NCBI RefSeq assembly: GCF_947250635.1
Contig: NZ_OX366335.1
Location: forward strand, 434,001-498,000
Direction: 5' to 3'
Source of the DNA: Wolbachia endosymbiont (group B) of Parapoynx stratiotata
GTDB taxonomy: Bacteria; Pseudomonadota; Alphaproteobacteria; Rickettsiales; Anaplasmataceae
DNA: 64,000 nt
How positions within the stretch are numbered: position 1 is the first letter of the stretch; every line of letters starts with the position of its first letter. Of the stretch, positions 1 to 7,924 are shown piece by piece. The notes under the pieces were generated by a model, which made no database searches, was not told the DNA's origin, and saw nothing but the letters and a program-made list of their open reading frames with translations. Both the position numbers and the translations under genes were made by a program.

Positions 1-1
1 A

Positions 2-184
2 GCTAGACACAATTTTGACCAAGCATTACAATATATTAATCATCATAATGCCATTCATGTTTCTATGGAAGAAGCTAAACACTATATTAATATGGCGCAA
101 AGTAATATTGATACTTTTTCTGATTCTCTTTATAAAACTGCTTTGATTGACTTTTTAAATGCAAGCATAGAAAGACAAGGATAG
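2..184 (+). CDS. Polyprenyl (octaprenyl-type) diphosphate synthase, C-terminal fragment
   Basis: Open reading frame entering from the left edge and ending at TAG 182-184, too short and start-less to be a complete gene. The 60 visible residues end in a helix pattern (AKHYINMAQSNIDTFSDSLY followed by ALIDFLNASIERQG) that matches the C-terminal helices of trans-isoprenyl diphosphate synthases, where a row of alternating A/L residues is followed by a 'LxxLAxxxxxR' ending. Such enzymes make the isoprenoid side chain of ubiquinone or undecaprenyl carrier. The diagnostic DDxxD motifs lie outside the window, so the family call is an inference from the tail only. grpE follows 62 bases later. Confidence 0.6.
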   Translation, partial: ARHNFDQALQYINHHNAIHVSMEEAKHYINMAQSNIDTFSDSLYKTALIDFLNASIERQG

Positions 185-246
185 CTAACGCTTGATATTT
201 TTAGATTGATTGTTATATATTTATTAAGTTTGTAAGGGTGAATGAT

Positions 247-807
247 ATGTCAGATAGTAATAAAGAGAAAAAAAAGAAATTTGCAGATATGGTCAGTAAA
301 CGAAAAGGGGATGATCAAGAAGATCAGCAAACAGGTGATTTAAGTGAAGAGCTTAATATATTAAAAGAACGTGCAGTTCAGCTTGAAGATCATTTACGTC
401 GCGCTGTTGCGGATAATGAAAACGTTAAACGTATAATGCAAAAGCAAATTAGCGATGCAAGTGATTATGCAGTCACAAAATTTGCACGTGATATGATCGA
501 CTCTTGTGACAATTTAAAAAAAGCAATGGAAAACTTGAAAGATGATGATCCTATTCATGAAGGAATAAAAGTGGCGCACCAAAAGATTTTGAGTGATCTA
601 AAAAAACATGGAATAGAAGAAATAGATCCAATAGGTAACTCTTTTGACAGCAATTTACATCAAGCTGTTGTGGAAAGAGAAGATAATGAAAAAGAGCCTG
701 GTACTATTGTAGAAGTATTACAAACTGGTTATACAATTAAAAATAGGTTGCTTCGTCCTGCAATGGTTATTCTTTCTAAAAAATCTGCTGATTGCGAAAG
801 TAACTAA
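247..807 (+). CDS. grpE: Nucleotide exchange factor GrpE
   Basis: Co-chaperone that releases ADP from DnaK so that it can cycle on unfolded protein substrates in the cytoplasm. The protein shows the family layout: a charged, disordered N-terminus, a long coiled-coil helix (about residues 35-85, containing LEDHLRRAVADNENVKR), and a C-terminal beta domain with the GrpE signature region 'DPIGNSFDSNLHQAVV' and 'GTIVEVLQTGYTIKNRLLRPA'. The length of 186 residues is normal. A GTG at 238 is also in frame, but AAGGG at 233-237 sits at ideal spacing for the ATG at 247, so I prefer 247. trpS follows 15 bases downstream, so co-transcription is likely. Confidence 0.95.
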   Translation: MSDSNKEKKKKFADMVSKRKGDDQEDQQTGDLSEELNILKERAVQLEDHLRRAVADNENVKRIMQKQISDASDYAVTKFARDMIDSCDNLKKAMENLKDDDPIHEGIKVAHQKILSDLKKHGIEEIDPIGNSFDSNLHQAVVEREDNEKEPGTIVEVLQTGYTIKNRLLRPAMVILSKKSADCESN

Positions 808-822
808 TAAAACACTCAAGGT

Positions 823-1821
823 ATGGAAGAAGTTGTCTTCTCAGGTATTCAGCCAAGTGGAGTATTACACTTGGGCAATTATCTTGGTGCAATTAAGCAG
901 TGGATAGGCTTGCAGGATAAATATAAATCTCTTTTTTGTGTTGTTGATCTGCATGCAATCACAGCAAATAAGCTTCCCGCAAATGAATTAAAAAATAATA
1001 TTTTTAAAGCAGCAGCAACTTATATTGCATGTGGAATAGATCCGGAAAAGTCGATTATTTTCAATCAATCCGCAGTTAGTGGTCATGCAGAATTGGGCTG
1101 GCTGCTAGGGTGCTATACACCAATTGGTTGGCTTAATCGTATGACTCAATTTAAAGATAAGGCTGGAAGCGATAGACAAAAAGCTTCTCTTGGGTTATAT
1201 AGCTACCCAGTACTTATGGCTGCGGATATATTGCTGTATCAAACTAAATATGTTCCTGTTGGCGATGATCAAAAACAGCATTTAGAACTTGCACGTGATA
1301 TTGCATCAGCTTTTAACAATCATTATAAATGTAGTCATTTCATCATACCTGAAATCTTAACTTTGGATTGTACATCAAGGATAATGAGCTTAAGAGATGG
1401 AGCAAGCAAGATGAGCAAATCTGATTCTTCAGAATACTCATGCATTAACCTTGACGATACAGATGACTTGATTGTCAAGAAAATAGAAAAAGCAAAAACA
1501 GATTCAATTCTAGGCTTTGATTTTGCTACTTTAAAGTGCCGTCCAGAAGTAAACAATTTGGTAAACATTTATTCAGTGCTTAGTGATTTAAATGTGGAAA
1601 AAGTGTGTGAAGAAGTGAATAAACATGATATGAAACACTTTAAAAAAGAGTTAGCTGACTTAATCATCAGTGTTATATCACCCATACGTGAGAAGTTGAA
1701 CGGTCTTTTGAAGGATCAGCTCCATTTACATAAAATATTAAAAGAAGGTACAGAAAAAGCAGCAGAGATTGCAAATAACAATATAAAAAAGATCAAGGAT
1801 ATTATAGGGTTTGTTCAATAG
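823..1821 (+). CDS. trpS: Tryptophanyl-tRNA synthetase
   Basis: Class I aminoacyl-tRNA synthetase that charges tRNA-Trp. Residues 11-20 carry the HIGH-box equivalent (PSGVLHLGNY) and residues 196-200 the KMSKS loop. Between them lie the conserved 'GWLLGCYTPIGWLNRMTQFKDK' and 'YPVLMAADILLY' stretches of the tryptophan pocket. The 332-residue length is that of bacterial TrpRS. It follows grpE closely on the same strand. It ends 7 bases before the end of a convergent gene, so there is little room for a separate terminator. Confidence 0.96.
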   Translation: MEEVVFSGIQPSGVLHLGNYLGAIKQWIGLQDKYKSLFCVVDLHAITANKLPANELKNNIFKAAATYIACGIDPEKSIIFNQSAVSGHAELGWLLGCYTPIGWLNRMTQFKDKAGSDRQKASLGLYSYPVLMAADILLYQTKYVPVGDDQKQHLELARDIASAFNNHYKCSHFIIPEILTLDCTSRIMSLRDGASKMSKSDSSEYSCINLDDTDDLIVKKIEKAKTDSILGFDFATLKCRPEVNNLVNIYSVLSDLNVEKVCEEVNKHDMKHFKKELADLIISVISPIREKLNGLLKDQLHLHKILKEGTEKAAEIANNNIKKIKDIIGFVQ

Positions 1822-1828
1822 GTTACAA

Positions 1829-3196
1829 CTATTTCTTCCCATGGCTTTCAAATCGTGCAGCTATTTTCTTTACACTAACATGAGTGAGAAGAGGTTTTTT
1901 ACTAACCGGAAGTTTAGAATCGGACTTTGCTGTTATGGGGTTCATTTTAGATTTTTTATTTCCTACCGGAAATGAGTGAGATTGGGAGGCAGTTTCTTGC
2001 GATGGTGCAGGATCTTTCTTCATACCGATATCTGCTTGTGTTGCAGGGGTGGCTTTGCTCTTAGCAACTTGATTTTGCTCAAATTTTCCTACTATTGACT
2101 TTACTCTACCGTCCTTCTTGTTATTTACTTTTTCTTTTATAATAACCGCTTTTACTTCTGATGCTGCTTTATCAGCAGATTTTTTCAGGATTGGTTTACT
2201 TTCAGCTGATTTTTGCGAAGTCACTTCTACTATTATTGGTTTCGTGCTCACTTGTTGATCAACAATATCTAGCCTTTTAGGATTTGACAGTATTTCAGAT
2301 TTATCTTCTTTAGTTTCTTGCCTAATTTCTTGATTGGTAGCGTTTAGCGCTGGTGGCTCTGGAGCCTGTCTCTTTTTATATCCTCTTCTTGTTCCTGCAT
2401 TTTTCTTAGGTTTCGTTTTGTGAGTTGGCTCCTTTTTAGCTAACTTTGAGTCTTCCGAATCTTTTGTTGAAGATTTACTACTTTTCTCTTGATAATTTGA
2501 TATTTCCTCATGTCCAGACTCTTCACTTAATGAACTTTCATAGCCTGAATCTTCAGGAGATACATTCTCTATTTCTGGTTTAAAGTGTACCTTTTTTGAG
2601 GCAGTAGGAGGTGGCGGAGGTGCTGTTGTTGGCCGTTTTATTCTCTTCATAACTAATTTTCCTACCGGCTGTTTTCCTTCTTGCAGCTTAGGAGTATCTT
2701 CCTTCTGCTTTGATGTCGTTTTATTTTCCGTGCTTACTTCGTATGATTTATGTTCTTTATTGCCTTTTCCACTCTGTTTCGAATCTAAAATTTCTTTAAG
2801 TCCTTTCTTAAATAGATTAATTGTACTTAAAATATTTGTGTATTCGGCTGCTTTTTCTATAGTGAAACCTGATAATTCATCACCAACAAAATTTTTTATG
2901 TCATTATCATTAGTTGGAATATCTTTTCCCAAGACTCTATCTAATATCCCTTTTAATGTTCCAATAAAACCGAGTGGCTTTGTGCTCAAAGGTTCTACAT
3001 AATTATTCAAGTCGCTATATATAACAAATTTGGCTACATCTTTTGCGTTGTTTGTAAAATTCTTCAGAGCTTGAGATAAATCTTTCAGTGTTTCATCATA
3101 TTGTTCATTAATTTTTTTTGTATCCTTCAGCTTTATGACTCTTATCAAAGAATTGAGATTTTTATCATAATTGTCACTTTTAAATAGATCACTCAT
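1829..3196 (-). CDS. Lineage-specific protein with polyproline tract and repeated FE-motifs
   Basis: I do not recognise a named family. The 455-residue product has a mostly helical N-terminus (about 1-130), then a long low-complexity, very charged tail. The tail holds a PPPPP run near residue 194, an acidic serine-rich patch (SGYESSLSEESGHEE) and many Lys/Ser/Pro. Two similar motifs occur in it: KSIVGKFEQ and VKKIAARFE, the latter close to the C-terminus. There is no signal peptide or membrane segment. Polyproline plus repeated short helical motifs in a disordered tail is a build seen in host-directed effectors of intracellular bacteria, but that role is only inferred here. The start ATG at 3196 has a weak Shine-Dalgarno. 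Confidence 0.75.
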   Translation of the reverse strand: MSDLFKSDNYDKNLNSLIRVIKLKDTKKINEQYDETLKDLSQALKNFTNNAKDVAKFVIYSDLNNYVEPLSTKPLGFIGTLKGILDRVLGKDIPTNDNDIKNFVGDELSGFTIEKAAEYTNILSTINLFKKGLKEILDSKQSGKGNKEHKSYEVSTENKTTSKQKEDTPKLQEGKQPVGKLVMKRIKRPTTAPPPPPTASKKVHFKPEIENVSPEDSGYESSLSEESGHEEISNYQEKSSKSSTKDSEDSKLAKKEPTHKTKPKKNAGTRRGYKKRQAPEPPALNATNQEIRQETKEDKSEILSNPKRLDIVDQQVSTKPIIVEVTSQKSAESKPILKKSADKAASEVKAVIIKEKVNNKKDGRVKSIVGKFEQNQVAKSKATPATQADIGMKKDPAPSQETASQSHSFPVGNKKSKMNPITAKSDSKLPVSKKPLLTHVSVKKIAARFESHGKK

Positions 3197-3581
3197 ACCA
3201 ATTACTGTTTATCGTTTACTCAAATATAAATTCAAAGTATTAAGACCGAGTAAATGTTATATGACTTATCCTCTGACTCATAAACGCTTGCATTCCTTAA
3301 TGTGCAAAAAATTTCAATAATCAGCAATAGTATAGAAATCCAAAAAACAAGTAGCTAACACTGGAATCTAGGAATTATGATTGGGCACAAGTTGATGAGT
3401 ATAGTTGTTTTATGTTGAAATACAGCATTTATGGAAAGATTAGATGTCAGTCTAGAATGACACCCTTTCTGGAAAACTCGGATTACAGTGTTTGTATAAC
3501 TTAATAATTAGAAACTAAAGGAGTTCTTTTTTAAAAAACTTAAGTTATACTTATAAGTATTTGATATCTTTTGTAGTGATT
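3197..3581. other. Intergenic region with inverted repeat ahead of sucA
   Basis: This 385-base gap between divergent genes contains no convincing ORF. Around 3440-3470 there is a decayed palindromic-repeat-like stretch (GATGTCAGTCTAGAATGACA). Close to sucA, GTATAACTTA at 3494-3503 is the exact inverse of TAAGTTATAC at 3541-3550. The loop between them holds an AAGGAG at 3518-3523 and a TTTTTTAAAAAA self-complementary stretch, so the sucA leader could fold into an extended hairpin. Confidence 0.45.
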
Positions 3582-6251
3582 ATGTCGAATTTAAGCTGCC
3601 TTTATGGCGATAATGTCGAATTTGTGGAAGAAATTTATAGCCGTTACTTGCAAGGCGATAAATCAATTGGAGAAGATTGGTACAGAATTTTTTCGAGCAA
3701 TTTAGAAGTTAATAAAGCAGAACCCTGCAGAGCACAGAATGAAGCTAAGGTAGATGTTGATGATTTAGCAAATTTTTTCAGATTTTATGGTCACTTTTTT
3801 GCAGACTTAAATCCATTATCACCGCATGTAAATAAGGAAATAGATTATCAAAAATACTTGAATCTTTCTCCTACAAGTGACACTAGAATCTACAGAGATA
3901 TTTACTGCAAGAATATCGGTTTTGAATTTATGCATATTTCCTCTTATGAGGAAAGAGTTTGGCTGCAGGAGAAAATTGAAAATCAGGTCTATACGCTAAG
4001 CCCTCAGGATAAAAAAGAAATACTAAGGCACTTGATTGAATCTGAGATGTTCGAGCAATTTCTCCATATGAAATTTCCTGGATATAAGCGTTTTTCTATC
4101 GAAGGTGGGGAGTCAGCCATTGTTGCAATTGAAAGAGTTATTAGTGATTCTGCAGCTTTTGGTATTGAAGAAATAGTTCTTGGTATGGCCCACCGAGGAC
4201 GGCTCAATGTTCTAACCAAAGTGATGGGAAAAGATTATGCGGCAATGCTGTCTGAATTTCAAGGCAACCTTGCATATCCAAGTGGTCTTGAGGTGTCTGG
4301 TGATGTCAAATATCACCTTGGTTACTCTTCTGATCGAGCACTTGCTGGTGGTAAAAAAATACACTTAAGTTTATGTCCTAACCCATCTCACCTTGAGGCG
4401 GTAAATCCGGTTCTAGCTGGAAGAGTAAGAGCAAAACAAAATACGAGATCTGTGCTTGGCATATCAATTCATGGTGATGCAGCTTTTATCGGGCAGGGAG
4501 TGGTTGCCGAAACCCTTACTTTGAGCAACATTGAAGGTTATACAGTAGGTGGTATCGTGCATATTGTTATTAATAACCAAGTTGGTTTTACCGCCAACCC
4601 ATCCTGCGCACGCTCATCTTTTTATTGCACTGATGTAGCAAAATCAATAGAAGCTCCAATATTTCATGTTAATGGAGATAATCCAGAAGCTGTGAGTTTT
4701 GTTGCGAATTTGGCAATGGAGTATGTGCAGAAATTTAAAAAGGATGTGGTGATTGACATAATATGCTACCGCAAATATGGCCATAATGAAGGCGATGAGC
4801 CAAATTTTACTCAGCCACTTATGTATAAAGCAATATCAAAGCATAAAACTCCAGGCACGCTGTACGAAGAGAAGCTGACTGCAGAGAAAGTGCTAGGTAG
4901 CGATGAAGTAAGTAAATTACGCAGCGAATTTAGAACAAGATTGGATAAAAGCCTTACTGAGTCAACGACTTATACTCCAAAAAAAGCTGATTGGTTTGAT
5001 GGAGTGTGGTTAAAACTCAGGAGAGCAAAGTTGAACGATTTGAGTGAATATTATACGGACTCTGGTGTTTCACCAGATGAGCTAAAAAAATTAGGTGTAC
5101 ACATAAATAGCAATATTCCAAGTAGTTTTAATCTCAATAATAAAGTCAGAAGAATACTTGATGGCAGAATAGAAAGTATAAATTCCGGTAGCAACATAGA
5201 CTGGGCAACTGCTGAAAGTCTTGCATTCGCGTCATTGCTTAAAGAAGGAATAGGAGTGCGCTTGTCAGGACAAGATTCTGGTCGCGGTACCTTCTCGCAC
5301 CGTCATTCAAGACTTGTTGATCAAGTAACAGAAGAAACGTTTATTCCACTGAACAACATAAGTGAGAAGCAAGCTCGCTTTGAAGTTATAGATAGCGCAC
5401 TATCTGAGTATGCTGTGATGGGTTTTGAATATGGATATAGCCTTGATTCTCCTTATTCACTTGTGCTCTGGGAAGGGCAGTTCGGTGATTTTGCAAATGG
5501 CGCGCAAATTATGATCGACCAATTTATCTCATCTGCAGAAACAAAGTGGTTGCGGTCAAGTGGTCTAGTTCTACTTTTGCCTCATGGTTATGAAGGGCAG
5601 GGGCCTGAGCATAGTTCTGCTCGTATAGAGAGGTTTTTGCAGCTCTGTGCAGAGGATAATATGCAGGTGGTTAATTGCTCTACTCCTGCGAATTATTTTC
5701 ATGCTTTACGCCGACAAATTAATCGAGATTTTCGTAAGCCTTTAGTGGTGTTTACACCTAAATCACTATTGCGTCATAAAAGCGCAGTTTCTAACCTTTC
5801 TGACTTTGAAGGAAAATTTCTTACGGTAATTCCAGAGTGTAGAACAGGTTTAGTTGCAAGTGATAAAATACGTAAAGTTGTAATATGTAGTGGTAAAGTT
5901 TATTACGACATAATTGAAATGCTTGAAGCACAAAAAATAAACGATATAGCAGTAGTGCGTTTAGAACAATTTTATCCATTCCCGGCCGATAAACTAAACA
6001 ATGAACTCGAAAAATATAAGAACGCTGAAATTATATGGTGTCAAGAGGAACCAAAAAATATGGGAGGATGGTTCTTTGTCAACCCATTGATAGAAGAGGT
6101 ATTGTCTGGCCTCAATGCTCAAGCAAAAAGACCTAAGTGCATTGCAAGACCTGCTGCTGCATCTCCTGCATGTGGTTATGCTAATATCCATGCTCAGCAA
6201 CAAGCAGAAATTTTGAAGCAAGTTGCGCAGGTACAACTGTACAAACACTGA
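3582..6251 (+). CDS. sucA: 2-oxoglutarate dehydrogenase E1 component
   Basis: Thiamine-diphosphate-dependent decarboxylase of the 2-oxoglutarate dehydrogenase complex, converting 2-oxoglutarate to succinyl groups passed to E2 (SucB) in the TCA cycle. Family blocks are visible in order: the N-terminal 'SCLYGDNVEFVEEIYSRYLQ' helix; 'FSIEGGESAIVAIERVI'; 'GMAHRGRLNVL' with 'KYHLGYSSDR'; the TPP site 'HGDAAFIGQGVVAETL' with 'INNQVGFTANP'; and the C-terminal transketolase-like domain 'GQDSGRGTFSHRH'. At 889 residues it is slightly shorter than the E. coli enzyme. An upstream TTG at 3561 is in frame, but the family start is the ATG at 3582 (MSNLSCLYG). No sucB is adjacent, as is common in Wolbachia. 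Confidence 0.96.
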   Translation: MSNLSCLYGDNVEFVEEIYSRYLQGDKSIGEDWYRIFSSNLEVNKAEPCRAQNEAKVDVDDLANFFRFYGHFFADLNPLSPHVNKEIDYQKYLNLSPTSDTRIYRDIYCKNIGFEFMHISSYEERVWLQEKIENQVYTLSPQDKKEILRHLIESEMFEQFLHMKFPGYKRFSIEGGESAIVAIERVISDSAAFGIEEIVLGMAHRGRLNVLTKVMGKDYAAMLSEFQGNLAYPSGLEVSGDVKYHLGYSSDRALAGGKKIHLSLCPNPSHLEAVNPVLAGRVRAKQNTRSVLGISIHGDAAFIGQGVVAETLTLSNIEGYTVGGIVHIVINNQVGFTANPSCARSSFYCTDVAKSIEAPIFHVNGDNPEAVSFVANLAMEYVQKFKKDVVIDIICYRKYGHNEGDEPNFTQPLMYKAISKHKTPGTLYEEKLTAEKVLGSDEVSKLRSEFRTRLDKSLTESTTYTPKKADWFDGVWLKLRRAKLNDLSEYYTDSGVSPDELKKLGVHINSNIPSSFNLNNKVRRILDGRIESINSGSNIDWATAESLAFASLLKEGIGVRLSGQDSGRGTFSHRHSRLVDQVTEETFIPLNNISEKQARFEVIDSALSEYAVMGFEYGYSLDSPYSLVLWEGQFGDFANGAQIMIDQFISSAETKWLRSSGLVLLLPHGYEGQGPEHSSARIERFLQLCAEDNMQVVNCSTPANYFHALRRQINRDFRKPLVVFTPKSLLRHKSAVSNLSDFEGKFLTVIPECRTGLVASDKIRKVVICSGKVYYDIIEMLEAQKINDIAVVRLEQFYPFPADKLNNELEKYKNAEIIWCQEEPKNMGGWFFVNPLIEEVLSGLNAQAKRPKCIARPAAASPACGYANIHAQQQAEILKQVAQVQLYKH

Positions 6252-6394
6252 GCGGCTTCAAGCAGACTTATTAATTAGACTCTAGCACTTAGATAACTTA
6301 CAACAATCAAACCTTTTATATACTTATACAAATATAAAAAGACTTTTATTTTTTTATAAAAGTATAATATTTATTAACATTTTCATTTATTTTT

Positions 6395-6424
6395 CTTAAT
6401 ATAGTTAATATTAACTATATTAAG
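6395..6424. promoter_or_regulatory. 30-bp perfect palindrome immediately before a start codon
   Basis: The half-site CTTAATATAGTTAAT (6395-6409) is followed directly by its exact reverse complement (6410-6424). Six bases later comes the ATG at 6431. This could be an operator for a dimeric regulator. In RNA it could form a 15-bp stem-loop that occupies the place where a Shine-Dalgarno would sit; none is visible for the downstream gene. The symmetry is seen directly; the function is inferred. Confidence 0.6.
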
Positions 6425-6430
6425 ATATAT

Positions 6431-7204
6431 ATGAAGACAGAAATATTTGAGAGGCTAATAGGGCAAACTAGACTACGCAGCGATAGCAAGGCTAAAATCA
6501 TACGGTTAAATAGAGACAAAAAGGCTTTTATAGATGAGGATAAAAAGTCTATCGAATTAGCTGAGGCTATTTTTGCAGAAAATAATATGTTTCGTTTTCG
6601 TAAACCAGGTCCTGCTACGGATTACATTTTGCACAAACTAATAAATGATAGAAAGCTTCTCGAGGAAATGAAAGATAGAGGTACAAGTATAATACGTCTT
6701 TTTTCTTTGCTATCAATGTATCGTGGTCTTCCTAAGTGCTATGTTGTGAGAAAAGAAGGGTGTATTACTGAGTTTGGAATACTTACTTATATTGACGAAT
6801 GTTTAGAATCAGTACCTTTAGAAGACTTTATACTTATTGAGTCTGCTTCGTACCTAGAGTACATTTTGTTTGAGAATGATGATATTAGAAATAGGTTAGC
6901 TGAAGATTTGACTGAAGATAAAACAAAATTAGATATTTTCGTAAATGGAATTTTAGCAATAAATAGCTCGGATTTAGTATTATCTTGTATCAACACAATC
7001 GAGGCTTTTAATGAGGAAGCTAGAAATTTTGTCAATCACATACAGAAAACCAATAGGATGGACTACCTCTTTAAGGAAAATGGTACAACACTTGTAAAGT
7101 TAGTTCTAAAAGAATTATTAAAACTTTCTATTTTACAAGAAAGAGAAAACACTACATTAGAATTTCCTCAAATTTCGAGTGTGGAACATTGTAATGGGCG
7201 ATAG
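6431..7204 (+). CDS. Hypothetical protein, helical, 257 aa
   Basis: No recognised domain. The product is soluble and mostly alpha-helical by composition, with a basic N-terminus (RLRSDSKAKIIRLNRDKKAF) and an acidic middle. It has no signal peptide or membrane helix. It starts 6 bases after a perfect 30-bp palindrome and lacks an obvious ribosome binding site, so it may be translated from a leaderless or hairpin-controlled message. The neighbours (GTA-like tail gene and OTU protease on the other strand) mark this as an accessory region. Codon use looks like the surrounding genes and the frame is intact, so I treat it as a real gene of unknown function. Confidence 0.7.
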   Translation: MKTEIFERLIGQTRLRSDSKAKIIRLNRDKKAFIDEDKKSIELAEAIFAENNMFRFRKPGPATDYILHKLINDRKLLEEMKDRGTSIIRLFSLLSMYRGLPKCYVVRKEGCITEFGILTYIDECLESVPLEDFILIESASYLEYILFENDDIRNRLAEDLTEDKTKLDIFVNGILAINSSDLVLSCINTIEAFNEEARNFVNHIQKTNRMDYLFKENGTTLVKLVLKELLKLSILQERENTTLEFPQISSVEHCNGR

Positions 7205-7277
7205 ACTTTAAAATGTGCAAGGCTCATTTAAATATGAGCCTCAGTATCGCTTAACTTTTATGGAGCATACTTTAACT

Positions 7278-7871
7278 TTATTTCACTTCCACCAAGGGAA
7301 TATTGTTCCAGCTATTGCTGCCATAGTTATCAATAGAAGCGTTTAGGTAATCTGTATCAAATCGTACTGGTACATCAAATTCGAAGCTTGCAGTAATTAT
7401 TCTGCCTTTTGCTGGTGGTTTCATAAATGCTATTTCTCCAGTTGAATAATTCACTGAATATTTTTCTGTCTTTTCACCATCTAGGTAAATTTTTATTGTA
7501 TCATGCACTGGCTTTTTAATAGTTCGTGTATGCTTGTCTTTTCCACTTATGTAAGTTTTCATCAGTTGAAAGATCGTTTTTTTATTGTCTCCTATGCCAA
7601 TTTCTTGATTGATAACGGTAAAGTCTGACCAATCCTTAAAACGAAATCCTATTGCTTTACCTTTTCGTGCCTGAAAAAATGTTATGAGTTCTGTTAGCTG
7701 CTCGTTTGACCTAACTCCATAAGCTATGTTATACCTGGCACGTGCACGAGACCAATTGATATTGCGCTGCTCACAACCATTATGAGTTGTTACAACGTCA
7801 GTAGAAAATTCAGGTCCTCCAGTAGAGCCATAAGATATATTTTCTGGAAATCTAATTTCTGTAAATGACAT
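7278..7871 (-). CDS. DUF2460 / TIGR02217 phage or gene-transfer-agent tail protein
   Basis: Complete 197-residue member of the DUF2460 family, the group containing gp12 of the Rhodobacter capsulatus gene transfer agent, a distal-tail (Dit-like) component. Visible family features are the N-terminal 'RFPENISYGSTGGPEFSTDVV' region, 'RARARYNIAYGVRS', the 'FFQARKGKAIGFRFKDWSDF' block (aromatics plus GFRFKDW), and the C-terminal 'ASFEFDVPVRFDTDYL'. An AGGAGG-like ribosome site (read on the minus strand at about 7874-7879) precedes the start. No other tail or capsid gene is adjacent, so this is a lone survivor or a co-opted remnant of an alphaproteobacterial GTA cluster. The family assignment is strong; a present role is unknown. 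Confidence 0.88.
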   Translation of the reverse strand: MSFTEIRFPENISYGSTGGPEFSTDVVTTHNGCEQRNINWSRARARYNIAYGVRSNEQLTELITFFQARKGKAIGFRFKDWSDFTVINQEIGIGDNKKTIFQLMKTYISGKDKHTRTIKKPVHDTIKIYLDGEKTEKYSVNYSTGEIAFMKPPAKGRIITASFEFDVPVRFDTDYLNASIDNYGSNSWNNIPLVEVK

Positions 7872-7924
7872 ATGTCCTCCTGTAAAAATAAAGTTGAGTT
7901 GATATAGATGAAGTAGGAAAGATC

